A stretch of DNA of 64,000 nucleotides from Pelistega sp. GTDB taxonomy: Bacteria > Pseudomonadota > Gammaproteobacteria > Burkholderiales > Burkholderiaceae_B. The notes below the pieces were generated by a model that was not told the origin of the DNA, did no database searches, and worked only from the letters and a program-made list of their open reading frames with translations. Every line of letters begins with the position of its first letter. Within the stretch, counting starts at the first letter, position 1. A program made the position numbers and the translations under genes. Below, piece after piece: positions 39,545 through 47,737 of the stretch. The stretch is taken from the NCBI GenBank assembly GCA_030538255.1, contig JAUNUI010000001.1, positions 62,001 through 126,000 of the forward strand. The letters are read 5' to 3'.

Positions 39545-41557
39545 ATGGAAAAAGCTGATGCTGTCGCTTCTTTGGGCGTTGATTCACCGAGTTTGATTTC
39601 TTTATTGAAACCGGCTCAAGTCCGTTTAGCGCTTAAAGCGAACGATCGACTTAAACTCTATCTGAGTGTACTGCAGGCCGCGGTTACTCATGCCCATGCG
39701 CCGCATGTAGCCACCTTAGACTTAGGTCGTGAAATTGCTGCAGCTGATATTACCGAGCGGGGTGAGGCGGCTTGGTTAAATGATTTACCCGCCACAGCCT
39801 CCTTAGATGGGACTGCTGTGCGCGTACCTGATTTTTTACGTCTAGTGGCACATCTGAAAGATGAGTTGGCGATAATGGCTCGGCCAGTTGTTGAAGGTGA
39901 TAAAGTGAATGCAAACCTTCAGCATCGCGTTGCTGCATGGCTTGATTTCCTTGAACAATTGAGCGAACCCATCATTCAAGAGCATGAGTTAGTAAGCCTC
40001 ACCCATGGGCAGCGTGATCGCGGCGATAGTCTACATATTACTGTGATGGATTTACACAAGGCCTTAAATCATCTTGCTACGGAATTTTCTAACGATGTGA
40101 TTGATGGTGCGCATTGTTGGATGCTAGCAGATGATGGTAGTGATCGCCCACGAATTGCCGCCTTTATGCGTGGATTAAATCGCACCAAACCACTCAAACT
40201 GGATCATCCTGGCTTAGACACTGCCGCCACCCGAGACGGCTCTAAGCTCTTGCTACAAAACGATATTGGCACTAATGATGCACATGTGCTGGTTCTGCAA
40301 GTGGATACCTCAGCGGCCGTAAGACGAATCACCTTAACGTATTCAGATCTACATCGACAACGCTTTGCGTTTTTTCAACGATTATTAAGTGAAGCGGGAG
40401 CGCAGTGGGATAATGTTGAGCGCCGCAAGTCCCCTGGCCTTAATGCGGGTGATGAGTTTCATGTGGGTGTGGCGCTTTTTGAAGCCGAGGACGAGGCTGT
40501 TTTAGCGCAACAATTAGAAGGCATTGGCGAGCGGATTGTTTTCTTGATTGACTGGAATCGTGCCCGCAAGCGGCTCTTGCCTTTTGTTGGTAAACGAGCT
40601 GCCATTCAAGTTTTGGAAGCAGCTGCACAACGACGGGTAGGTCATATGGCTTGGTTGGTGTCAGGTGCTGAACGCCTCATTTGGAATGCTATGGCAGCAC
40701 AGGGAGTCAATATATTTAGCCTGGGAGATCGTTTGGATGCGGTCTTAGGTGAGGAGCAGGCGCGTGATTTTCTGATCGATACGCTAGTGCTTTCATCTCA
40801 AACAATCCATGAACACGATAATTCTGTCCTGATTGCCGATCAGGTAAGCGCATTATTGGCGCGTCGTTTACATGGCAAACGTAGCGAATATGTGTTGCTA
40901 GAAGAGCATGCCGGTTTTTGTCATGCCTTGGCGCAAACACTGCGTGATGCCTTACTCCATAATCAGGAGTCGGATTTAGCCTTATGCACTCGCTTTGCTG
41001 CGCGCGCTAAAACCTGGGAGCGCCGGGCTGACGAGCTCGTGATGCAGGCGCGTGATTTGGCTGAGCGGCAGCCCCAATGGCAACCATTGGCTACGTTAAT
41101 TGAGTGTAGCGATGAGGTGGCTGATCAACTAGAAGAAGCGTGTTTTATTTTGAGTGTATTAGCTGAACATTTTGTGGCGAGCAGCGAAAAAATTGCTTGG
41201 GCAAAAGGTCTAAGAGATGTGTTTGGACAATTAAGTGAATCTGTTGTGAGTGCGACACAAGATTATATTAAATCCTTAGTGCTATCTAAGATGTTGGCAG
41301 ATAGCAATGTCTTAGAAGATCAGCGTGAGTATTTAAGAACGATTTGGCTGGTACAACAAGAAGAGCGGCATGCTGATGAACTTTTACGCTCTGTACGACA
41401 TGCTTTAGTTCTGCATTATCGAGAGCATGCAGATGCTGTGGTATTGAATTTAAGTAATGAGTTTGCCGCAGCCATGGAAAATGCTAGCGATGCACTCTTA
41501 GTTTTAACCTATAACTTACGCGATTATGCACTACAGAGTAGTGGGGTGTTACGATGA
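39545..41557 (+). CDS. Large protein with C-terminal PhoU/DUF47-like domain, partner of a dikinase-like protein
   Basis: I do not recognise a named protein. It has 670 residues, no signal peptide and no membrane segment. Residues from about 455 to the end are helical and resemble PhoU/DUF47 domains: RFAARAKTWERRADELVMQA, TLIECSDEVADQLEEACFIL, then a second repeat with QQEERHADELLRSVRHAL and NASDALLVLTYNLRDYAL. The N-terminal 440 residues contain a possible catalytic or regulatory region (GDEFHVGVALFEAEDE, ERIVFLIDWNRARKRLLPFVG) that I cannot place. The stop codon overlaps the ATG of the next gene by 4 bp (41554-41557), so the two proteins are probably made together. A role in sensing or accepting phosphate is inferred only. 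Confidence 0.75.
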   Translation: MEKADAVASLGVDSPSLISLLKPAQVRLALKANDRLKLYLSVLQAAVTHAHAPHVATLDLGREIAAADITERGEAAWLNDLPATASLDGTAVRVPDFLRLVAHLKDELAIMARPVVEGDKVNANLQHRVAAWLDFLEQLSEPIIQEHELVSLTHGQRDRGDSLHITVMDLHKALNHLATEFSNDVIDGAHCWMLADDGSDRPRIAAFMRGLNRTKPLKLDHPGLDTAATRDGSKLLLQNDIGTNDAHVLVLQVDTSAAVRRITLTYSDLHRQRFAFFQRLLSEAGAQWDNVERRKSPGLNAGDEFHVGVALFEAEDEAVLAQQLEGIGERIVFLIDWNRARKRLLPFVGKRAAIQVLEAAAQRRVGHMAWLVSGAERLIWNAMAAQGVNIFSLGDRLDAVLGEEQARDFLIDTLVLSSQTIHEHDNSVLIADQVSALLARRLHGKRSEYVLLEEHAGFCHALAQTLRDALLHNQESDLALCTRFAARAKTWERRADELVMQARDLAERQPQWQPLATLIECSDEVADQLEEACFILSVLAEHFVASSEKIAWAKGLRDVFGQLSESVVSATQDYIKSLVLSKMLADSNVLEDQREYLRTIWLVQQEERHADELLRSVRHALVLHYREHADAVVLNLSNEFAAAMENASDALLVLTYNLRDYALQSSGVLR

Positions 41558-43158
41558 AAATAAAGCACAATGAAGACCAACAGCAACTTGCTCCCGTATT
41601 AATTATTACGGGTACTGATACGAGTAATACGGATAGTGCCTTGTTCTCACCAGAGCATATCGGTTTTAAAGCGCATAACCTAGCACGTATGGCGGCTTTA
41701 AATCTTCCGGTTCCTCCCGCCTTCGTGTTGCCTACCGTCTGGACGGCTCAGCGAGAAAAGCTGAACTCAGAAGTGTGGCAAGAGGCCTTAAATAATCTGG
41801 AAAAAGTCAGTGGAGCTCGTTTTGGTGATCCTCGCCGCCCATTACTCTTATCAGTGAGGTCAGGTGCGCCTGTCTCTATGCCAGGTATGATGGAAACCCT
41901 CTTGAATATCGGTTTATGTGATGAGTCATTGCCTGGCTTATTACGTTTAACAGGAAATCCACGCTTGGTCTGGGATGCATACCGTCGTTTGGTGGCTAGT
42001 TTCGGTGAAGTCGTGTTGGGCCTGGATAGTCAAGTTTTTGAGTCAGACTTAAGTCAAATCGCCTCGGGTAGAGATGAGCGAGAATTGGATTTTACCGAAT
42101 TGCGTGCTTTGACCCAGGCCCATCTAGCTAGTGTTCAACGCGTGACTGGGCGCGCCTTTCCACAAGATCCCTACGATCAACTTGAGCAGGCGATAAGTGC
42201 AGTTTTTGCGAGTTGGGGAGCAACTAAAGCCCTTGATTATCGTCGCTTGAATGATTTGTCCGATAGTATGGGGACTGCCGTTACTGTACAGCAAATGGTA
42301 TTTGGCAATGCGGGTGGCACATCCGGGGCCGGTGTAGGATTTACTCGTCATCCCTCGACAGGCGAGCCACAACCGTGGATTGATTTTCTCTTTAATGCAC
42401 AGGGCGAAGATGTAGTTTCAGGGCGTCGAAGTGCGCATGGGCATGAACAACTTGCTGATGTCATGCCCACTGTATGGGCAGAGCTTCTTGGGGCGGTTAC
42501 CCAGCTTGAGCAAGCATTTCAAGATATGCAGGATTTTGAATTTACGGTGGAGAATGGTCGCCTATGGTTATTGCAAACGCGTCATGGTAAGCGAACCGTA
42601 CAAGCCCAAGTTCGGATTGCCTTAGATTTGCTAGATGAAGGGGTGATTGATCGTGAACAAGCTCAGAGTCGTCTCTCAGGAGTGAAAGAGGCTGATTTAG
42701 CCCTTGAATATGTGGTTGCTGAGGGCGAGGATGTCGAAGCCAATCCTGTGGCGTGGGCTATCAGTGCGGCCCATGGTGTAGCAATAGGCGAAATTGCTTT
42801 AGACGAGGAACAGGCGCGTCGTTGTCATGAGACTGGAAAGCCAGTTATCCTCGTGCGTCAGGACGCTGAAACTAGAGATATTGTGGCCTTAGAAATTGCC
42901 AATGGTCTATTGACCGCACGAGGAGCGAGAACCTCGCATGCCGCTGTGGTGGCACGGCAGTTGGCTAAAGTGTGTTTAGTGGCATGTAATGAGTTACACA
43001 TTGATAGGGAAGGGCGCAAGATTCGCTTTGCTAATGAAGAATTCATTGAGGGGCAAGTGATTACTTTGGATGGCCATACTGGGGCTATTTACGCTGGCGC
43101 TGTGAGCACTGTACGGGAAATTCCGGCTGATCTGCTTGAGCGCTTATTGGCTATTTAG
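41554..43158 (+). CDS. Pyruvate-phosphate-dikinase-like protein lacking the PEP/pyruvate domain
   Basis: A 534-residue protein with the first two functional parts of pyruvate phosphate dikinase. The N-terminal ATP-grasp region has the conserved lysine in IGFKAHNLARM (Lys39), SVRSGAPVSMPGMMETLLN at 100-118, GTAVTVQQMVFGN at 240-252 and GFTRHPSTGE, then DFEFTVENGRLWLLQTRHGKR. The swivelling phosphohistidine domain follows, with catalytic His462 in ARTSHAAVVARQLA. The protein stops soon after ITLDGHTGAIYAGAV, just where dikinases (about 870-900 residues) begin their C-terminal TIM barrel that binds PEP/pyruvate. So it could self-phosphorylate from ATP, but the acceptor must be something else. 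It is coupled by a 4 bp overlap to the PhoU-like protein gene. Confidence 0.85.
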   Translation: MKIKHNEDQQQLAPVLIITGTDTSNTDSALFSPEHIGFKAHNLARMAALNLPVPPAFVLPTVWTAQREKLNSEVWQEALNNLEKVSGARFGDPRRPLLLSVRSGAPVSMPGMMETLLNIGLCDESLPGLLRLTGNPRLVWDAYRRLVASFGEVVLGLDSQVFESDLSQIASGRDERELDFTELRALTQAHLASVQRVTGRAFPQDPYDQLEQAISAVFASWGATKALDYRRLNDLSDSMGTAVTVQQMVFGNAGGTSGAGVGFTRHPSTGEPQPWIDFLFNAQGEDVVSGRRSAHGHEQLADVMPTVWAELLGAVTQLEQAFQDMQDFEFTVENGRLWLLQTRHGKRTVQAQVRIALDLLDEGVIDREQAQSRLSGVKEADLALEYVVAEGEDVEANPVAWAISAAHGVAIGEIALDEEQARRCHETGKPVILVRQDAETRDIVALEIANGLLTARGARTSHAAVVARQLAKVCLVACNELHIDREGRKIRFANEEFIEGQVITLDGHTGAIYAGAVSTVREIPADLLERLLAI

Positions 43159-43217
43159 AGTCTATATAGTGGATTTTTGTTGGTGTGGTTACTGATTCAA
43201 GATCACCAGCGAATCAA

Positions 43218-43244
43218 ACAAAAAAGCCACTCAATCGAGTGGCT
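43218..43244 (-). terminator. Terminator of the tRNA-Gly/tRNA-Cys unit
   Basis: On the minus strand AGCCACTC pairs with GAGTGGCT around a GATT loop and is followed by a T run. It lies about 110 bp past tRNA-Cys and also 60 bp after the convergent dikinase-like gene. Confidence 0.8.
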
Positions 43245-43354
43245 GAAATAATTTAATTATTGCGGAAAATAATTTTTCTACGGAAAACTGATATTTTTTG
43301 CGGAAAAACTAAATGCACAAATTGCTTTCAAAGCTCTCAAATCCGTATGAATAG

Positions 43355-43428
43355 TGGAGGCGCGGAGCGGAGTCGAACCGCTCTAGACGGATTTGCAATC
43401 CGCTGCATAACCGCTTTGCTACCGCGCC
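43355..43428 (-). tRNA. tRNA-Cys (GCA)
   Basis: Read on the minus strand this 74 nt sequence starts GGCGCGGTAGCAAAGCGG and ends GCGCCTCCA, with CCA encoded. The acceptor stem GGCGCGG pairs with CCGCGCC, the anticodon loop is ATTGCAAAT with anticodon GCA, and the T loop is GGTTCGACTCC. The discriminator U73 is the known identity base for cysteine. Confidence 0.97.
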
Positions 43429-43438
43429 ATTCGTGAAA

Positions 43439-43469
43439 AAGGGAAGCTATTAAAAAATGAGCTTCCCTT
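43439..43469 (-). terminator. Hairpin between tRNA-Gly and tRNA-Cys
   Basis: AAGGGAAGCT pairs perfectly with AGCTTCCCTT across an 11 nt loop; on the minus strand the second arm runs into TTTTTC. It could be an attenuator or an RNA-processing signal between the two tRNAs. Confidence 0.5.
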
Positions 43470-43476
43470 AAGAATG

Positions 43477-43552
43477 TGGAGCGGGAAACGAGTCTCGAAC
43501 TCGCGACCTCAACCTTGGCAAGGTTGCGCTCTACCAACTGAGCTATTCCCGC
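43477..43552 (-). tRNA. tRNA-Gly (GCC)
   Basis: Read on the minus strand this 76 nt sequence starts GCGGGAATAGCTCAGTTGG and ends TTTCCCGCTCCA, with CCA encoded. The acceptor stem GCGGGAA pairs with TTCCCGC, and the anticodon loop CTTGCCAAG carries GCC. The T arm is GAGTTCGAGACTC. It lies upstream of tRNA-Cys, the common Gly-Cys order. Confidence 0.98.
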
Positions 43553-43600
43553 ATTTGCAAGTTTTGATTAATTTCTTAATCATGTCCAGCAAAGGATATA

Positions 43601-43629
43601 ATTATATACTTGCTTTTCAAGCTTGGCAA
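43601..43629 (-). promoter_or_regulatory. Sigma-70-type promoter of the tRNA unit
   Basis: On the minus strand TTGCCA and TATAAT are separated by exactly 17 bp, with the -10 box about 48 bp upstream of the 5' end of tRNA-Gly. The remaining part of the gap 43553-43876 shows no gene; its right end must hold the murB promoter. Confidence 0.75.
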
Positions 43630-43876
43630 GAACTTTATTTGTTTTGTTGTTTTTAAGTTATTTTGCTCAGTTCACTTACGTTGAAACTTATTCGCTACAT
43701 CACTTCTTTACAACAAAGCCTTCTAATCTTAATGTCCAACTCGCTAGTTAAACAAGGGTTGAACGATCATCTGACTTAAGTATTTTGCCCAGCTTGCGCT
43801 GACAGAAAAGAATATTAGCATTAATTTAATTATAATGTCAAAAACTTTTTACATTGCTGTCTTATTTTAGGAACAT

Positions 43877-44869
43877 ATGCAACATTTAACTCAGCTCAAC
43901 ACATTTGGCTTGATGAGTGAGGCGGAACATTTTATCGCAGTTAATGCGATTCAAGCGCTTGAGAAACTGCCAGCCTTAGTGGCGCAACACCAACGATACT
44001 TAATTCTAGGTGGTGGGAGTAATGTCGTCTTAGCGCAAACTGTACCTGGCTTAGTGATTCATAACCAACTTAAAGGTATTGAACTTATTCAAGAAAGCGA
44101 CACAGACTATCTTGTGCAAGCTTATGCGGGCGAAGTGTGGCATGAGTTTGTACAGTACTGCATCCATCAGGGGTGGTGCGGTTTAGAGAATATGGCGCTT
44201 ATCCCAGGTAGCGTAGGAGCCGCGCCAGTGCAGAATATCGGTGCTTATGGTTTAGAGTTGAAAGACTATTTTGATTCTTTGCAGGCATTCAATTTAAGAA
44301 CCGGCGAATGGCGTGAGTTTCGTCGAGAAGATTGTCACTTTGCCTATCGTGATAGTGTGTTTAAGCATGAAGCGAAGGATTATCTGATTGTTAGTATACG
44401 TATGCGTCTGCCTAAGGTATGGCAAGCGAAATTAAACTATGCAGACTTAAAGAATTATGCGGGTCTGTCAGAGCGTAGTTCGGCACAAGATATTTTTGAT
44501 GCGGTATGTGTCATTCGCCAAGCAAAGTTACCTGATCCTAAGGTGCTTGGCAATGCAGGAAGCTTTTTTAAAAACCCCTTGGTGAGTGCAGAACAATATG
44601 AACAATTAAATTCTACCTTCCCGGGTCTTGTTGCTTACTCACAAGAGGATGGCCGTTATAAGTTAGCGGCAGGTTGGTTGATTGATCAATGTGGTTGGAA
44701 GGGCAAGAGTCTTGGCAAGGCAGGTGTGCATGCTAAACAAGCCTTAGTTTTGGTCAATCAAGGTGGTGCAACGGCGGCTGATATTCGTCAGCTTGCTGAA
44801 GCTATTCAAGCAGATGTACGTACTCGTTATGGCGTTGAATTGGAGCCAGAACCGATTTTTGTGATTTAA
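43877..44869 (+). CDS. murB: UDP-N-acetylenolpyruvoylglucosamine reductase
   Basis: MurB is the FAD/NADPH enzyme that reduces UDP-GlcNAc-enolpyruvate to UDP-MurNAc, in the cytoplasm. The 330-residue protein is a type I MurB: LNTFGLMSEAEHF, FAD-binding RYLILGGGSNVVLAQ, GLENMALIPGSVGAAPVQNIGAYG, the FAYRDSVFK region, and the catalytic Ser in LGNAGSFFKNP. The C-terminus contains AAGWLIDQCGWKGKSLG and the conserved Glu in ELEPEPIFV. It appears monocistronic. Confidence 0.96.
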   Translation: MQHLTQLNTFGLMSEAEHFIAVNAIQALEKLPALVAQHQRYLILGGGSNVVLAQTVPGLVIHNQLKGIELIQESDTDYLVQAYAGEVWHEFVQYCIHQGWCGLENMALIPGSVGAAPVQNIGAYGLELKDYFDSLQAFNLRTGEWREFRREDCHFAYRDSVFKHEAKDYLIVSIRMRLPKVWQAKLNYADLKNYAGLSERSSAQDIFDAVCVIRQAKLPDPKVLGNAGSFFKNPLVSAEQYEQLNSTFPGLVAYSQEDGRYKLAAGWLIDQCGWKGKSLGKAGVHAKQALVLVNQGGATAADIRQLAEAIQADVRTRYGVELEPEPIFVI

Positions 44870-44990
44870 TTTTAAAATTAATTAAATTGGTTTCAAACTT
44901 GTTTGAGATGATTAAATTAAAATTAATTCACTTTTTGAAACATTGCTTGAATTTGTTTTGTGTGTTTTTAGAATAAAGGATTATTGAAGC

Positions 44991-45188
44991 ATGCGTTTGA
45001 TCTTAGCGATTTTATTACCTTGGCTGCAGTTTTTTACGATCGGTCGCCCTTTGGCGGGCATTATTTGTTTGATTTTACAGATTACCTTAATTGGCTGGAT
45101 ACCAGCAGCAATTTGGTCTGTCTACGCCTTGAGTCAATATAAAACGGACAAAAAAATTGAAAAGGCATTAGGCAACCGAGAATTGTAA
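44991..45188 (+). CDS. YqaE/PMP3 family small membrane protein
   Basis: A 65-residue protein with two hydrophobic segments, LILAILLPWLQFFTIGRPLAGIICLILQITLIGWIPAAIWSVYAL in outline, which is the PMP3/YqaE (UPF0057) pattern of two closely spaced helices, except that a PLG-type stretch is replaced by RPLAG. Family members are stress-induced inner-membrane proteolipids affecting membrane potential. It has its own 120 bp AT-rich upstream region after murB. Confidence 0.75.
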   Translation: MRLILAILLPWLQFFTIGRPLAGIICLILQITLIGWIPAAIWSVYALSQYKTDKKIEKALGNREL

Positions 45189-45200
45189 TTCTCGAGCTCT

Positions 45201-45235
45201 CAATGTGCCCACGAGCCATTATCGTCGGCACATTG
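45201..45235. terminator. Hairpin between the YqaE-like gene and dapB
   Basis: CAATGTGCC pairs perfectly with GGCACATTG across a 17 nt loop. There is no T tract, so a terminator role for the two convergent genes is only likely. Confidence 0.4.
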
Positions 45236-45285
45236 CAGCACTAGAAGTTGCGCGGATGCATGATTAATGCTAGTCACGCCATAGA

Positions 45286-46080
45286 TTATTTAGTACTAAT
45301 CACATCATTCATCGAGAATAAACCCGTCGCTTTATCCTTCAGGAAGAGGGCGGCTTTACAACTACCTTGCGCATAGGTTGAACGGCTAGAAGATTTATGG
45401 CTAATCTCAATACGCTCACCAATCCCGCAGAACATCACGGTATGGTCACCAATAATATCGCCACCACGGGCAACAGAAAAACCAATCTGACCATCTTTAC
45501 GAGCGCCCGTATGGCCGTGACGTGCCCAATCGGCAATATCATTAAGTTCATGACCCCATTCTTTAGCAATCACTTCACCCATAATTAGGGCCGTGCCTGA
45601 TGGTGCATCAACCTTATGCTTATGATGCGCCTCAAAGATTTCCACATCATAGCCACTATTGAGCATCTGCGCGGCGAGGGCTAATAATTTCAAGGTGGCA
45701 TTCACGCCTACACTCATATTGGGGGCAAAAACGATCGCGATATCTTGACTCGCTTCTTTAATCGCAGCAATGCCAGTCTCATCAAATCCTGTAGTACCAA
45801 TCACCATATGGGTTTTACTCTGACGGCAAGCCGCTAAATAGTGCAAGGTGCCTTCAGGTCGTGTAAAGTCAATCAGACAATCGCAATCATCGAGTTGTTT
45901 TAAATCCGTACTAATTAAAATTCCCGTGGTTTGACCTAAAAAAGCACCTGCGTCTTGACCTAAAGCTGTGCTGCCTGCATGATCTAATGCTGCCCCTAAA
46001 CTGAGTTCTGGGTGGTTTAATACGGCCTCGATTAACATGCGGCCCATACGGCCTGAAGCACCTGTAATTGCGATACGCAT
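45286..46080 (-). CDS. dapB: 4-hydroxy-tetrahydrodipicolinate reductase
   Basis: DapB performs the NAD(P)H-dependent step toward lysine and meso-diaminopimelate. The 264-residue protein has nucleotide-binding ITGASGRMGRMLIEAV, the DFTRPEGTLHYL region, VIGTTGFDETG, and the catalytic HHKHKVDAPSGTAL with His and Lys. It lies downstream of bamE on the minus strand, with an intrinsic terminator only 17 nt upstream of its start codon, so it needs readthrough or its own promoter. Confidence 0.96.
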   Translation of the reverse strand: MRIAITGASGRMGRMLIEAVLNHPELSLGAALDHAGSTALGQDAGAFLGQTTGILISTDLKQLDDCDCLIDFTRPEGTLHYLAACRQSKTHMVIGTTGFDETGIAAIKEASQDIAIVFAPNMSVGVNATLKLLALAAQMLNSGYDVEIFEAHHKHKVDAPSGTALIMGEVIAKEWGHELNDIADWARHGHTGARKDGQIGFSVARGGDIIGDHTVMFCGIGERIEISHKSSSRSTYAQGSCKAALFLKDKATGLFSMNDVISTK

Positions 46081-46096
46081 AATAAGATAACCCTCT

Positions 46097-46128
46097 AAAA
46101 AAAATTGATGCAGGACTTGCCTGCATCA
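46097..46128 (-). terminator. Intrinsic terminator immediately upstream of dapB
   Basis: On the minus strand TGATGCAGG pairs with CCTGCATCA around CAAGT, followed by A and a run of eight T. It ends 16 nt before the dapB start codon, between the T tract and the AGAGGG ribosome-binding site region. Confidence 0.85.
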
Positions 46129-46197
46129 TCAGTAAGAATAAAGTGTGAACGCAAGCGATATTTGATCTGATCTTACTTAACTTTAAGATCAGGCCCT

Positions 46198-46304
46198 GTT
46201 AAGTTTATAAACGAATGTCGCTTAACTTAAGTGTTGCCCTTGTTAAGTTTATCAACGAATGTCGCTTAACTTAAGGGCAGGTCTTGTTGAATTTACCGAC
46301 CTAA
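46198..46304. repeat. 44 bp tandem repeat, about two and a half units
   Basis: Units at 46198-46241 and 46242-46285 are almost identical (they start GTTAAGTTTAT and contain AACGAATGTCGCTTAACTTA), with a diverged third start at 46286. A diverged piece also precedes the first. Each unit can fold: GTTAAG pairs with CTTAAC. It lies in the 387 bp gap between dapB and bamE, which contains no gene. Confidence 0.85.
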
Positions 46305-46467
46305 AAAAGTAAACTCACTCTCATTAGAGCCGATATAAAAGCAGGCAAGCGCTCTCAATAAAACTTGTTGGCGTCTGTGAGCTGCATGCACAGTCTAAGC
46401 TAAACACTCGCCCTGCATAGAACCTACATCCTAAATATACTCTGTAGGCTTATGTAAATCAGCTAAT

Positions 46468-46935
46468 TTATTGTAGCGGCGTAGTTTGAAAACCTGAGTC
46501 AACAGGCACTTCAGTTTCAAGCGCAGGTTGAGCTTGGTGCCCACCCCAGCGCTGTTGTGTAGCGAAGTCCGCTGGCTGGAAATCAGGCTGATCATCTCCA
46601 CCCCAACGATCAAGTTGACCATTCACAAACCACACGCTGAAATTACGCTGTACAGGGTCACCATAACCAGGTTTAAAGTAGTATGGATAGTCCCAACGCT
46701 CAGGGTGGAAAACATCGGTTAATGTTGGTGTACCTAAGGCATATTGCACTTGTTGCGGAGACATGCCCTTTTGGAGTAAAGCAACTTGCTCAGCGGTAAT
46801 CCAGTTACCTTGCTGCACAGGTGCTACGTATGGGAACCCCCATTTGCCTGAAGTACATGCAGTTAATGTAGTAAGAGCAAATAATGAGGCGACTAAGCCC
46901 TTGCGTACGCGCAAAAATTTAATAGGGTTATTCAT
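46468..46935 (-). CDS. bamE: Outer membrane protein assembly factor BamE
   Basis: BamE is a lipoprotein of the Bam complex that inserts beta-barrel proteins in the outer membrane. The 155-residue precursor has a lipoprotein signal with lipobox LTAC and Cys27. Conserved segments are VQQGNWITAEQVALLQKGMSPQQVQYALGTPTLTDVFHPERWDYPYYF and then the SVWFVNGQLDRW strand. The last 45 residues (Gln/Pro-rich) exceed the E. coli protein. It diverges from fur, an arrangement common in beta- and gammaproteobacteria. Confidence 0.95.
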   Translation of the reverse strand: MNNPIKFLRVRKGLVASLFALTTLTACTSGKWGFPYVAPVQQGNWITAEQVALLQKGMSPQQVQYALGTPTLTDVFHPERWDYPYYFKPGYGDPVQRNFSVWFVNGQLDRWGGDDQPDFQPADFATQQRWGGHQAQPALETEVPVDSGFQTTPLQ

Positions 46936-47077
46936 GAGCTAGTTAACGTTCCAAATAATTTTTCTAGAAAAACGGTATGATTATGCTTATGGCTAATTAT
47001 AGGGGTGTTTATGCAAAATAATCTCTTATTCATAGCCTATCCGATGAAAATTTATGAAGTAAGGTGTAAAACGACTT

Positions 47078-47506
47078 ATGAATGATCAGGCAGAATTGCA
47101 AAGTGTAGGGCTCAAAGCCACATTTCCTCGTCTTAAAATCTTGGATGTTTTTCGTACTTCCGAGAATCGTCATCTAAGTGCGGAAGACATCTATCGAATT
47201 TTACTCAATGAAGAGGTTGAAATTGGCCTCGCTACGGTATATCGTGTGCTTACTCAATTTGAGCAAGCAGGCATCTTACATCGCAGCCAGTTCGATAATG
47301 GCAAGGCGGTCTTTGAGTTAGACGAAGGCGATCATCATGATCACCTCGTGTGCAATGTGTGCAATAAGGTGGTGGAATTTATTGATCCGGTCATTGAGGA
47401 AAAGCAATACGAAATCGCCGAGAAGAACGGTTTCGTACTGGCTAGCCATGCCTTAGTGCTTTATGGCATATGTGCTGATTGCAACAAGAAAACAGGCAAG
47501 CGCTAG
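47078..47506 (+). CDS. fur: Ferric uptake regulator Fur
   Basis: Fur represses iron-acquisition genes when loaded with Fe(II). The 142-residue protein has the winged helix [14 protein letters not shown]...[18 protein letters not shown], the metal site [16 protein letters not shown], and the second cysteine pair GICADCNKK that forms the structural zinc site. It diverges from bamE with a 142 bp gap. The bacterioferritin gene at 10017 is a plausible member of its network, but I found no clear Fur box there. Confidence 0.96.
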   Translation: MNDQAELQSVGLKATFPRLKILDVFRTSENRHLSAEDIYRILLNEEVEIGLATVYRVLTQFEQAGILHRSQFDNGKAVFELDEGDHHDHLVCNVCNKVVEFIDPVIEEKQYEIAEKNGFVLASHALVLYGICADCNKKTGKR

Positions 47507-47515
47507 AGATAGAGA

Positions 47516-47632
47516 GGAGTTCAGCCTAGGTTTAGAGCGGAGTTCAGCCTAGGTTTAGAGCGAAGCTTAGCGTAAATTCTAGAGCTAAGCATAAGCCAAG
47601 TCTAGAGTTAAACTTAGCGTAAAGTCTAGAGC
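47516..47632. repeat. Five-unit degenerate 23-24 bp tandem array downstream of fur
   Basis: Units 47516-47538 and 47539-47561 are identical and begin GGAGTTCAGCCTAGG. Three more units (47562, 47586, 47609) diverge but keep the TCTAGAG-like end and period of 23 or 24 bp. The array starts 9 bp past the fur stop codon. Confidence 0.85.
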
Positions 47633-47645
47633 AAGGTGTCTCAAG

Positions 47646-47680
47646 AAGACGAGTACTTATCTAGAGTGCTAGTCTTTTTT
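47646..47680 (+). terminator. First of two similar terminator hairpins after fur
   Basis: AAGACGAGTACT pairs imperfectly with AGTGCTAGTCTT and is followed by TTTT. It resembles the hairpin at 47738 closely, with substitutions that weaken pairing. Confidence 0.65.
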
Positions 47681-47737
47681 AATCTGAGCTTATTAGTGCA
47701 AAGTCTAGCGCGCTGCATAGTAATCAGTTCCCCTATG

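Noticed and set aside
41554..43158. Full pyruvate phosphate dikinase or PEP synthase
   Set aside because: The C-terminal PEP/pyruvate-binding domain is absent and no continuation is found in any frame before the terminator and tRNA genes.
43474..43656. 60-codon plus-strand frame over tRNA-Gly
   Set aside because: It lies across the tRNA gene and its promoter on the opposite strand.
46198..47632. Tandem arrays as a possible CRISPR array
   Set aside because: The units are contiguous without unique spacers, are degenerate, and no cas gene is near.
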